64,000 bases of DNA from Bernardetiaceae bacterium (lineage in GTDB: Bacteria > Bacteroidota > Bacteroidia > Cytophagales > Thermoflexibacteraceae), in NCBI GenBank assembly GCA_025056255.1, contig JANWVT010000009.1, forward strand, positions 62,001 through 126,000, read 5' to 3'. How positions within the stretch are numbered: position 1 is the first letter of the stretch; each line of letters starts with the position of its first letter. The notes under the pieces are model-generated. The model was not told the origin of the DNA. It was given only the letters and a program-made list of their open reading frames with translations, and searched no databases. Shown here one piece after another: positions 24,841 to 33,196 of the stretch. A program made the position numbers and the translations under genes.

Positions 24841-26904
24841 TTAATTCTCAACAGGAATGAAGAAGAACTCTCCTTCGGGGTCGCCACTACTATGGTCAAA
24901 GGTTTCGCAGTGCGGTTGAGGAACAAGATTTTGCATGCCAATGCGGATGTCTTGAATGGTGAGCATGCCCCCTCTGAACCTTCCTTTGCTTTTGAGTAAA
25001 TCTAACAAAGTGGCGGCAAAAGGCGAATGCTTACCCGGCTCGCCGTCAGGTACGTATTCTTTACCCCCAGAGGTGAGGTATTTACGCGTTTTCAATTGCA
25101 TTTTGCTTGCCACCATTTCATACATCGAAAGCGTGTTTTCATCGCCGCGCCATGCTATTTTTGAAGAGATAGTGCCACTAAAACAAGCATCGATTATCAG
25201 TAATATATGGCGGCACGTAGAAAGATCTAAGGTAGTTCTGATAAATTCGTGAGACACCCATGTGTTGCCTTGCAAGTCTGCTCGCGAGGGCAACCCATTA
25301 GCAGGAATGATAAACCCTTTTTTGAGGTGTTCATGAAAGTAGCCATGCCCAGCAATAAATACCAGCAACTGGTCATTATAATTGTAAGACCGACTGGCGC
25401 ATTGTTTGAGCTTGTATTCAATATCGGCTTTACTGGCAGGATTGAGCAACATTTCTACCTTGAAGCCATAGTTTTTTTCCAATATTTCGGCAAGCGCTTT
25501 GGCATCGTACACAGGGTTGCTAAGATTAGACCAATATCCGTATTGGTCGGTAGCAATAATCAGTGCATAGTTATTGCCAAGTAGGCGGCGGGCATTGTAT
25601 TTATCTGCTATTGGCGAGGGCAATCCACCAGTGGCAAAATAGCTGTAAGAACGTTCCGTAGTATTATTGGCAGCATCTTTAGCAATCAGCTGTATCACGT
25701 TTTTGCCGTATTCTTTTACAGGAATAGTTGCCGTAAACCACAATCGCCTACCAGTAGAATCTATGGAAGTCAGCTTGGCAAAAATGGTGTTTATCTGTAC
25801 TTCGCGAACACCACTAGGGTCTTCTACTATGCCCACAATAGTAACCGTATTGTTGTAAGCATATACATTACTCAACCCTCTGCTGTTTTCTTCGGTCAGT
25901 TGCGGACTAATAATAGTTACTACTGGTCCTTGAAAATCGTTAGCAGATATAAACCTTTTTCTGCGAACGTTTAGCAGATTCAAGTTTTCTTTAGCAGGAG
26001 AGTTTAAATCTATCTGAATAGCTGTTTTGAAATCTTGCTCGGCTTCATCGAAAAGTCCTGTCTCTGTTTTGGCGATACCGCGCTGATTGAGCGTCCAAGC
26101 ATCTTTGGTATTGATTTTGAGCGATTGGTCAAAATCTTGTATGGCGCCTGCATAATCTTTCATGCGAATGCGCGCCGTGCCGCGCAAATCATAGGCTTCC
26201 TTGAGTAGATTTTTTTCGACATGATTGAGCTGTATTACCTGAGTGCATTTTTGTTCGCACTCGGCGTATTTGGACTGCTCAGCCAGTGCACGCGCCTCGC
26301 TCAGCATTCGTTGCGCATCTGAAATACCATATTCTCGCTGCTGATGACCATTTGGGCCATTACCCAACGGGAAAGGAGAAGTTGGCAGGTTGTTAGGGTT
26401 GGATTTCTTAATGGCTACCTCTAATGCAACTGCTTCTTCGGCACATTCCTTAGCTTTTTCATGGTTACCCATGGAACGGTAACAGTCACTAATGCGTTTC
26501 AAGGGCTCTATCCTGAGGCTATCGCTGTTTTTTCGCTGTTGTACTTGTGCAAGCTCTTTGTAAAAGTCTCGGATAGCCATTTCATAGTATCCCAAAGATT
26601 GATGTGCTAATCCACGATAATAATGTGCCTTCTCATAGGTGGGGCTAATGCTTATTAAGCGGTTAAAATCATTAATAGCCTCTTTAAATTTTCCTAATTT
26701 TAAGAATGCATCGCCACGCCTGAAAAGCAGAAGAGGCACCTCTTGCTTGGATTGGTTCAAGTATTTGTTATAATAACCAATAGCAGAGTGGTAATCTCTA
26801 TTCCGATACGCCTCGTTGCCTTTTTCAAAATCGTTTCTTTGGGCGGTGGTTAAGCGTGCAAAAAGACATAGGCTGACAGCAAGTATAATGCAAATGAACT
26901 TCAT
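24841..26904 (-). CDS. Exported TPR protein with C-terminal caspase-like (C14) domain
   Basis: 687 residues. A signal peptide (MKFICIILAVSLCLFARLTTAQ) is followed by TPR units (about 25-140 and 215-310), an Ig-like segment (about 325-430, PVVTIISPQLTEE ... GIVEDPSGVREVQIN) and a caspase-fold domain (about 440-680). The catalytic His is in FIAGHGYFHE and the Cys in LLIIDACFSG, both intact. Caspase-like proteases of bacteria cut after basic or acidic residues in signalling, stress or defence. The signal peptide places this one outside the cytoplasm, unlike most defence caspases. No partner gene is evident beside it. Confidence 0.88.
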   Translation of the reverse strand: MKFICIILAVSLCLFARLTTAQRNDFEKGNEAYRNRDYHSAIGYYNKYLNQSKQEVPLLLFRRGDAFLKLGKFKEAINDFNRLISISPTYEKAHYYRGLAHQSLGYYEMAIRDFYKELAQVQQRKNSDSLRIEPLKRISDCYRSMGNHEKAKECAEEAVALEVAIKKSNPNNLPTSPFPLGNGPNGHQQREYGISDAQRMLSEARALAEQSKYAECEQKCTQVIQLNHVEKNLLKEAYDLRGTARIRMKDYAGAIQDFDQSLKINTKDAWTLNQRGIAKTETGLFDEAEQDFKTAIQIDLNSPAKENLNLLNVRRKRFISANDFQGPVVTIISPQLTEENSRGLSNVYAYNNTVTIVGIVEDPSGVREVQINTIFAKLTSIDSTGRRLWFTATIPVKEYGKNVIQLIAKDAANNTTERSYSYFATGGLPSPIADKYNARRLLGNNYALIIATDQYGYWSNLSNPVYDAKALAEILEKNYGFKVEMLLNPASKADIEYKLKQCASRSYNYNDQLLVFIAGHGYFHEHLKKGFIIPANGLPSRADLQGNTWVSHEFIRTTLDLSTCRHILLIIDACFSGTISSKIAWRGDENTLSMYEMVASKMQLKTRKYLTSGGKEYVPDGEPGKHSPFAATLLDLLKSKGRFRGGMLTIQDIRIGMQNLVPQPHCETFDHSSGDPEGEFFFIPVEN

Positions 26905-27190
26905 AGGGGTAAATTGGTTAGTTGTTAAGAACTACAAAGAGTTGATTAAGAGCAAAGCATTTGTTACCACTTTAAGCTAACATACATAGCTTACTCGCTC
27001 TTTGTAAGAAGCAGCCGCTAATTTGCAATAATAACAGTTGTCTGACAAAATTTTTAGTCCATTTACTTGCAAGAACAGAGCGATAAGAATATGCTCCTCT
27101 ATACACTGCTACTGTTATAACTAAGCAAGTTATGAACCATATGTGTGCAAATGCCAAAAATTAAATGATGCCTTGCTATTTATGGACTCT

Positions 27191-27408
27191 TACGCGCGTA
27201 GAGAGGCATGCAACGGCAAAAAGATTTGGGACTGTAGAAGGTAGAAAAATTCCAAAATTCAAAATCTTCAAATACAAACTTCTATACAATACAATGTAGC
27301 AAGGTTGTTTTTTTAGCTACACAATACTGAACCCTGTCCATCCTGCTATCATGTATAAGTAGTTGTTTAGGCTTTTATCCACCATGTTTGCACAACCTAA
27401 ACATGCTC
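27191..27408 (+). repeat. Dispersed intergenic repeat, copy B (blocks 2-5)
   Basis: Within the 828 bp gap between the caspase start and the Fur-type gene. Block 2 is seen as gcgcgtagagaggcatgcaa and gaaaaattccaaaattc; block 3 as gtagcaaggttgttttttta, with gctac closing the short inverted repeat, then ccctgtccatcctg. Block 4 is agtagttgtttaggctttta followed by tccacc, and block 5 is cctaaacatgct. Order and orientation match copy A. The rest of the gap (26905-27190 and 27409-27732) shows only short frames without recognisable products; a 68-codon frame at 27499-27705 is not called. Confidence 0.75.
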
Positions 27409-27732
27409 GAAATATCTTGTAGTGGGTGCTTGGCAGATAAAATACACAAGTGCAACTGTAAAGTTAGGACGATAGCAGCCTTCCAGCTGGTTAGTAGTTC
27501 ACAAGATTTTTTCTCTTACGCAAATTGATGTGACTGATGCAAGGAGATTTGTAGGAAAAGACAAAACAGAAGACCATCTTTTCTTGCTTGGTGTTTCACT
27601 TTCGCCTATAAGTAGCTGACTACCAAGCCAATCTTTTACAACTTGCCTTTCATTAAGAACATGCGAACAAAACGCATTTTTCAAAAATTCAAAGAGTAGA
27701 AACAAGCTGCATACTTAGCAATAGCACTTTTT

Positions 27733-28158
27733 CTATTGCTTACTGCTGCAGGTTTGGCAAGTACCTTGTGCCAGCCATTCAAAGTTTTCAGCCTTAAAGC
27801 CAGCAGGCAAAGCCGGTTCAGACACGTGCACATGTAAACAATAAGTATGCCCACAACGACGACAAAAGAAGTGCAGATGGCTATCCGTATGCTGGCGATG
27901 CGTACAGCTTTCAGGGCAGAGGGCAAAGCGCATAACACCTCTGTCATCAGGTACTTTGTGAATCAATCCTTGCTCTTCAAACGATTTGAGCGTTCGGTAA
28001 ATAGTTACACGGTCGAACTCATCGGGCAGCAAAGTTTCCACATCAGCATGAGAAAGGGCATAGCCTTTGTCAAAAAACAATGCTAACATAGCCTCTCTAA
28101 TTCTGGTTTTGCGGACTCCCTTTTGGGCGAGTAATTTTCTGATGTGTTCTGTATGCAT
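27733..28158 (-). CDS. Fur-family transcriptional regulator
   Basis: 141 residues. A winged helix (about 8-80) with TIYRTLKSFEEQGLIHKV, the DNA-recognition signature of the family, is followed by the metal-binding dimer domain: HRQHTDSHLHFFCRRCG gives the His cluster and the CxxC structural zinc site, and the last residues hold a second CQTC pair. Fur-like proteins control iron, zinc or peroxide genes. The first and second metal sites do not tell by eye whether this is Fur, Zur or PerR. Two TonB receptors lie 8-10 kb away, but no link is shown. Confidence 0.9.
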   Translation of the reverse strand: MHTEHIRKLLAQKGVRKTRIREAMLALFFDKGYALSHADVETLLPDEFDRVTIYRTLKSFEEQGLIHKVPDDRGVMRFALCPESCTHRQHTDSHLHFFCRRCGHTYCLHVHVSEPALPAGFKAENFEWLAQGTCQTCSSKQ

Positions 28159-28267
28159 TTTCTCTGCCGATTTACCCTGTCTCCGTTCTGTCAGTATTCA
28201 AAAATGCTTATCTCATGCTTCGTTGGCACATGTGCTTGTGCAAAAATAAGCAAAATTTAGCAGACTG

Positions 28268-28975
28268 CTATTGCCTGCGTTGATGTGAAATATTATCTAA
28301 AATCTGCTCGAGCATTGCTATTTGTTCTTGTTGGATAGATAGTAGGTGTTGCTGCTGTTTCATCATCAGATGGTCTAGTTTTTCGTGCAACATCCTGATT
28401 TCCAGTTCTGCTTTTAAGTTAATCATGTAATCTTTACGCGAGCGGTCGCGGTCTTTTTCGTCTTGTCTGTTTTGGCTCATCATGATAACAGGTGCTTGAA
28501 TAGCCGCTAAGCAGGAAAGAAGTAAATTGAGCAAAATAAACGGATAGGGGTCGAATGCAGGAGATAACAGATAGAAGTTAGCTGTAATCCATAATAAGAT
28601 AAAAAAACCAAAAGAAATAATAAAATGCCAACTGCCGCCAAACTTAGCTACGCGGTCTGCGAGTCGCTGTCCTATAGTTAGCGAAACCTCAGCCTTCTCT
28701 GCTATTTGTTCAGATAGCAGGGTTTGGTTATGTAAAGATGCTAATACGGTTTGGCTCAATTCATTTAAGTCGCCTTGTTGTTGTTGCAAAATTTCTGCTA
28801 AGTAGGCTGTTCGGAATTGATTGAGTTCTGTTAATGAGAGACAATGGTTTTCGCCAAAATCTGGATAGGATTTGCGAATGTATGCCAACAAAGAGGTTTT
28901 AATAGCATTGCCCTGTATCCGTTCTATGGCAGGGTACTCTTTACCTGAAATATCGCTTCGAAAGGTTTTTGTCAT
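28268..28975 (-). CDS. DUF1003 membrane protein
   Basis: 235 residues from MTKTFRSDISGKEYP; the frame extends 23 codons further but the extra residues look untranslated. The N-terminal 90 residues hold a small domain starting with SGKEYP, also seen in this family. The DUF1003 core (about 115-195) has KAEVSLTIGQRLADRVAKFGGSWHFI, two membrane spans and the conserved LLNLLLSCLAAIQAPVIMMSQNRQ. A coiled coil ends the protein (about 195-232). The function of DUF1003 is not known. It lies 109 bp upstream of the Fur-type gene on the same strand. Confidence 0.85.
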   Translation of the reverse strand: MTKTFRSDISGKEYPAIERIQGNAIKTSLLAYIRKSYPDFGENHCLSLTELNQFRTAYLAEILQQQQGDLNELSQTVLASLHNQTLLSEQIAEKAEVSLTIGQRLADRVAKFGGSWHFIISFGFFILLWITANFYLLSPAFDPYPFILLNLLLSCLAAIQAPVIMMSQNRQDEKDRDRSRKDYMINLKAELEIRMLHEKLDHLMMKQQQHLLSIQQEQIAMLEQILDNISHQRRQ

Positions 28976-29062
28976 AGTATTTCGTATTTCAAACTTCTCA
29001 ACCATACAAGCTCTGATATGCCAGCTATTCAGCAATACCAACAAGGTATTTTTTAATATTTT

Positions 29063-29290
29063 GTATGTTTAGGCTTCACAGAGGCGAAAATGATGGATAA
29101 AAACCTAAATAACCACTTAGATAGGATAGCAAGACTAACAGGATTTCAGTATTGAGTAGCTGAAAAATAGCCTTGCTACACAGTAGTGCCTCATTGCCTT
29201 ACAACATAAACACCCACTAACACAAGTTATGCGGTTAAACATTTGAAAATTGGCACGCTGCTGTTGCACCTCACTATTGTTCGTGTTTTG
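29063..29290 (-). repeat. Dispersed intergenic repeat, copy E (partial block 2, blocks 3-5)
   Basis: In the 458 bp gap between the DUF1003 start and the histidine kinase end. Read on the minus strand: gtgcaacagcagcgtgcc (remnant of block 2), gtagcaaggctatttttcag then ctac (block 3 with the inverted repeat intact), aaatcctgttagtcttg, aagtggttatttaggttttt and atccatc (block 4), and gtgaagcctaaacatac (block 5). It is closest to copy B, but inverted with respect to it. No gene is supported in the gap. Confidence 0.72.
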
Positions 29291-29433
29291 CGCATATCTA
29301 CCTGTTGTATGAAAGGCACACGCTATGCATAAGCAAATCTTACATTGGCTCGGGCAACTCAACAGAGCTTTTACAGTAAAACAACAGGTTGCTTCAAGCC
29401 AAACTATTCCATTTGCACAAATATGCTATGCCA

Positions 29434-31209
29434 TTAGCTTTTTTTATCGGTCATTTTTATGTGTATTCGCCAAGTTGTTCCTTTTGCAAGGGTACTCTCC
29501 ACTGTCAATTCGGCGTGGTTTCGTATACACAAATCTTTGCACAACTGAATGCCTAGCCCGGTGCCTATCTCGCCGGCTGTGCCGCGATTGCTTATTCCAC
29601 CTTGTAAAATAGAGGTAAGTTTTTCAGGAGGGATACCCACGCCCGTATCTTGTACCGATAGTATGCAATAGGTACCTTGTATTTCTGAACTGATTGTAAC
29701 CTTGCCACCTGAGGGAGTGAATTTAATAGCGTTGTTAATCAGATTGCGGAGTACTGTTTGCAATTCGAGTCGATTGAAGCAAACCTCTATCTCAGGGGAC
29801 ACATGGTTGCATATTTGAATGCGTTTTTGTTGTGCAAACAGTACCAGTAAATCAATTGTAGTTTGTACTTCTTCAAAAAGAGCTACGTGGCAAACAGGAA
29901 CATCTTGTTTGTAGTCATTGGTTTTACTCCAAAGTAGCAAGTTATCCAAAGTTACCAGCAACTGAGTAACATTGTTGTGGATAGCTGGCAACAAGGTATA
30001 AAACTCTTCACCACTAATGTTACCGTTAAGCAGTAAATCTAGGAGGCTTTTGAGCGAGGTTACAGGGGCGCGCAAGTCGTGTCCAATAATGGCAAAAAGT
30101 TGCCTAAGGCGTTGGTTGAGTTGGTTGAGTTGCTCAGCTTGTTGCGCAATTTCAGTTTTCTGCTCCAATAGTTGTGCGTTTTTTGCTCGTAGCACAAGGG
30201 CTTCTCGTACCTTGTTTTCTTTTAGGCGATATAAGAATGCAATGGTGGTAAACGCTATTGACAAAACAGCAATGCCAATAAGCAAATAAAAATGGTAACG
30301 CGTTTCGCGGTAGCGTTGTTCATAGCGCAGTCGCTCTATTTCAAAGGTTTTAATGACGCTATCTTGCCGTAAGATTTCCAGTGCCATTTGGTTTTTGGTG
30401 AAGCGTTCATTCAAGTTGGCAATGGCTGAGTCTTGGGCAGTAAGTCGGCGAGTCGCACGGCTGAGCGCCTCCTCTTGCAGGCGCGCTTCCATCTGGGCAA
30501 TTTGCCTTTGTTCTTCTGCTCTGCGCAGTCGCTCTTGTTCACTTTCCAGTTCTTCACTTATTGCTTTGATTTGCAGGCTATTGAGCGTTTCTACGGCTTC
30601 TTTGTAGCGCTCAAAGTATTCTTGGGTTTTGTTCAGGTCGCCCATTTTTTCGTAGGTCTCTGCCAGCAGCCCGTAGCAGGTGCGCATCCGCTCTAAGTTG
30701 TTCTGGCTGCGGGCAAGCTCTAAGGCTTCCTGCAACACCTTCACCGACTCCTCGTAGCGTTTGAGCTTGTTGGTGACTACCGAAAGATTAATCAATGCCG
30801 AAATAACGGGCTCGCTGACTTGCTGCCGACGGCGCCCCTCTAACACTTTATTGAAGTAGTACACAGAAGAGTCGTACTGTTGCAAGTCGGCATGCAAAAA
30901 TGCCAAGTTGTTGTTTATCCCAAAAATGCCGCTCTGGTTGTCTACCAGCCGATTGAGCGCCAATGATTGGTGAAACAGGTCGATGGCTTTTTGAAACTCG
31001 CGGGCATCCCAGTAAATCAATGCAGACTTGTTGAGCAGGTCGCTTGCGCCGCGCCAGTCTTTGGCAGCCTTGCGCTGAGCAGATTCTTGCAAGTAAGCAG
31101 CAATTTTTGCCGAGTCGCGGGCAGTAAGATAATTTTGAGCATACAATTTACTTGGCAGCAAAAAAATAACACTGCTCACAATTAGTACCAACAGGCAAAA
31201 ACGATGCAT
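29434..31209 (-). CDS. TPR sensor histidine kinase
   Basis: 591 residues. Signal peptide, then TPR repeats (about 30-205, including EFQKAIDLFHQSLALNRL and RTCYGLLAETYEKMGDLNKT), a coiled coil (about 210-300), one membrane span (about 305-328), a second coil, a HisKA domain with the phospho-acceptor in AIIGHDLRAPVTS, and a HATPase domain with NLINNAIKF (N box), DTGVGIPPE (G1) and GTGLGIQLCKDL (G2). All catalytic boxes are intact. The TPR part probably lies in the periplasm. It is the last of three tandem minus-strand genes, 59 bp after the phosphatase gene, whose N-terminal half is almost the same. No response regulator is adjacent. Confidence 0.93.
   Translation of the reverse strand: MHRFCLLVLIVSSVIFLLPSKLYAQNYLTARDSAKIAAYLQESAQRKAAKDWRGASDLLNKSALIYWDAREFQKAIDLFHQSLALNRLVDNQSGIFGINNNLAFLHADLQQYDSSVYYFNKVLEGRRRQQVSEPVISALINLSVVTNKLKRYEESVKVLQEALELARSQNNLERMRTCYGLLAETYEKMGDLNKTQEYFERYKEAVETLNSLQIKAISEELESEQERLRRAEEQRQIAQMEARLQEEALSRATRRLTAQDSAIANLNERFTKNQMALEILRQDSVIKTFEIERLRYEQRYRETRYHFYLLIGIAVLSIAFTTIAFLYRLKENKVREALVLRAKNAQLLEQKTEIAQQAEQLNQLNQRLRQLFAIIGHDLRAPVTSLKSLLDLLLNGNISGEEFYTLLPAIHNNVTQLLVTLDNLLLWSKTNDYKQDVPVCHVALFEEVQTTIDLLVLFAQQKRIQICNHVSPEIEVCFNRLELQTVLRNLINNAIKFTPSGGKVTISSEIQGTYCILSVQDTGVGIPPEKLTSILQGGISNRGTAGEIGTGLGIQLCKDLCIRNHAELTVESTLAKGTTWRIHIKMTDKKS
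30604..31122 (-). repeat. Near-identical segment shared with 32601-33119 (left copy)
   Basis: The TPR-coding DNA of the kinase gene matches that of the phosphatase gene (offset 1997) over about 519 bp; I count about seven base differences by eye, mostly C/T. After a diverged stretch of about 100 bp, a second similar tract follows, 30345-30500 against about 32345-32498. Outside these tracts the two genes differ strongly. Confidence 0.9.
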
Positions 31210-31268
31210 GCATTAAAATACAAAAATATCGCGTACCACAGCAACTGATAAGTAGAAAACGATATGAT

Positions 31269-33194
31269 TCAGCCACAGGCAAATCCTACTACCATTACAT
31301 CATCTATTTGTGGGAAGTCGCCCTTCCACTGGCTAAAATGTTTTTGCAAAAACTCTTTTTGAGCTTCTATGGGTAAAGTATGTGCCTGCTGTAACAACGC
31401 TTTAAAATTCCCTGTGGAGAACTTCCGGTCTGTTAAACCTCCGAATTGGTCAGCAAATCCATCAGAGGCGAGATAAAAGTGAGTCTTTTTCGTCAAATGT
31501 AGGGAAAAGGTATTAAACTGATGTTTTATTTTAGGGTCATATCCACCGATAGGCCAGCGGTCTCCTTTGTAAATTTGCAGCATATCGCCTTGCTGAATGT
31601 AAATGAGACTCATTTTTGCTCCTGCGAATTCTATGCGTTGGTAGTGTCCGTTGCTACCGTAAAGTACACAAATACCAATATCCATACCATCGTGGTTGCC
31701 AAACTGCTGCTGATGTAAGGAATCGTTCAAACCTTCGTGCATTTTTTGTAAAATATCAGCAGGGTTGGTAACTTGTTGTTGGTTAATGATTTGATTAAGC
31801 AGTGCACTACCCAACATGCTCATAAAAGCACCGGGCACGCCGTGCCCCGTACAGTCTGCTGCCACAATAAAACACAAGGTTTCATGTTCTTGCCTGCGAA
31901 CGTTGAACCAGTAGAAATCACCGCCTACTACATCTCTGGGCTGATAAAAAACAAAATGTGGCGGCAATACTTCTATCACTTCTGGGGCAAACGATAGCAT
32001 TGCTCGTTGAATACCAGCCGCGTAGTTAATACTTTCGGAAATATCCTTGTTGCGTTTTTCTATTATTTGTTTTTGCAAATTGACTTGTTCAAGAGCTGCC
32101 GCTAACTCTTGGTTAGCTGCTTCCAAATCGGCACTGCGCTGACGAAGTTGTGCCCCCAGTACAGCGAGTTCTTCGTTTTTAGCTTGCAACAGGCGGTTTT
32201 CTCGCTCTTTGTTTTTTTCAATTCGATATAGGAAAGCAATTATCACTACAGCCATCAGCAGAACTGCTATGCTTATTGCTAACCAGAGATACAAACGATT
32301 TCGCTGTTCTTCCTTCTCGTAGTTTAACCGGTCTATTTCAAGTATTTTAATGACGCTATCTTGCCGTAAGATTTCCAGTGCCATTTGGTTTTTGGTGTAG
32401 CGTTCGTTCAAGTTGGCAATGGCTGAGTCTTGGGCAGTAAGGCGGTGGGTTGCACGGCTGAGCGCCTCCTCTCGCAGGCGCGCTTCCATCTGGGCAAGGC
32501 GACGAGCTTCTTCTATCTTCCGACGGGCTTCTTGCTCTTTGCTTAATTCCTCGCTCAAAGCAGAAAGCTGTGTTCTGTTAAGCATGTCTACTATTGACTT
32601 GTAGCGCTCAAAGTATTCTTGGGTTTTGTTCAGGTCGCCCATTTTTTCGTAGGTCTCTGCCAGCAGCCCGTAGCAGGTGCGCATCCGCTCTAAGTTGTTC
32701 TGGCTGCGGGCAAGCTCTAAGGCTTCCTGCAACACCTTTACCGACTCCTCGTAGCGTTTGAGCTTGTTAGTGACTACCGAAAGATTAATCAATGCCGAAA
32801 TAATAGGCTCGCTGACCTGCTGCCGACGGCGCCCCTCTAACACTTTATTGAAGTAGTACACAGAAGAGTCGTACTGTTGCAAGTCGGCATGCAAAAATGC
32901 CAAGTTGTTGTTTATCCCAAAAATGCCGCTCTGGTTATCTACCAGCCGATTGAGCGCCAATGATTGGTGAAACAGGTCGATGGCTTTTTGAAACTCGCGG
33001 GCATCCCAGTAAACCAATGCAGACTTGTTGAGCAGGTCGCTTGCGCCGCGCCAGTCTTTGGCAGCCTTGCGCTGAGCAGATTCTTGCAAGTAAGCAGCAA
33101 TTTTTGCCGAGTCGCGGGCAACCAAGTAACCTTGTGCCTGCAACGATGCACTGACAACAGAAGCGATGAAAAAAACTAACAGTAATCGCAACAC
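31269..33194 (-). CDS. TPR protein with SpoIIE-type PP2C phosphatase domain
   Basis: 641 residues. Signal peptide, TPR repeats and coiled coil as in the downstream kinase (residues about 25-205 almost identical), a membrane span at about 300-322, a coiled coil (about 330-390), then the SpoIIE/PP2C domain (about 400-640). Metal-binding motifs are DVVGGDFYWF, AADCTGHGVPGAFMSMLG and YLASDGFADQFGG. This domain removes phosphate from serine or threonine, classically on anti-sigma-factor antagonists. Input domain and topology are shared with the kinase, which suggests that one signal type drives two outputs. The stop of the upstream gene is 2 bp before its start. Confidence 0.93.
   Translation of the reverse strand: MLRLLLVFFIASVVSASLQAQGYLVARDSAKIAAYLQESAQRKAAKDWRGASDLLNKSALVYWDAREFQKAIDLFHQSLALNRLVDNQSGIFGINNNLAFLHADLQQYDSSVYYFNKVLEGRRRQQVSEPIISALINLSVVTNKLKRYEESVKVLQEALELARSQNNLERMRTCYGLLAETYEKMGDLNKTQEYFERYKSIVDMLNRTQLSALSEELSKEQEARRKIEEARRLAQMEARLREEALSRATHRLTAQDSAIANLNERYTKNQMALEILRQDSVIKILEIDRLNYEKEEQRNRLYLWLAISIAVLLMAVVIIAFLYRIEKNKERENRLLQAKNEELAVLGAQLRQRSADLEAANQELAAALEQVNLQKQIIEKRNKDISESINYAAGIQRAMLSFAPEVIEVLPPHFVFYQPRDVVGGDFYWFNVRRQEHETLCFIVAADCTGHGVPGAFMSMLGSALLNQIINQQQVTNPADILQKMHEGLNDSLHQQQFGNHDGMDIGICVLYGSNGHYQRIEFAGAKMSLIYIQQGDMLQIYKGDRWPIGGYDPKIKHQFNTFSLHLTKKTHFYLASDGFADQFGGLTDRKFSTGNFKALLQQAHTLPIEAQKEFLQKHFSQWKGDFPQIDDVMVVGFACG
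32601..33119 (-). repeat. Near-identical segment shared with 30604-31122 (right copy)
   Basis: Counterpart of the segment in the kinase gene. It covers the TPR region of the phosphatase gene, from just after the signal peptide to residue about 200. The sharp loss of similarity on both sides fits a recent duplication of the input part or gene conversion between neighbours. Confidence 0.9.
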
Positions 33195-33196
33195 TT

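Noticed and set aside
24723-24941. 72-codon minus-strand frame between queD and the caspase gene
   Set aside because: It overlaps the 3' end of the caspase gene in another frame and has no features of its own.
27499-27705. 68-codon minus-strand frame downstream of the Fur-type gene
   Set aside because: Random-looking composition; no domain or conservation that I can see.
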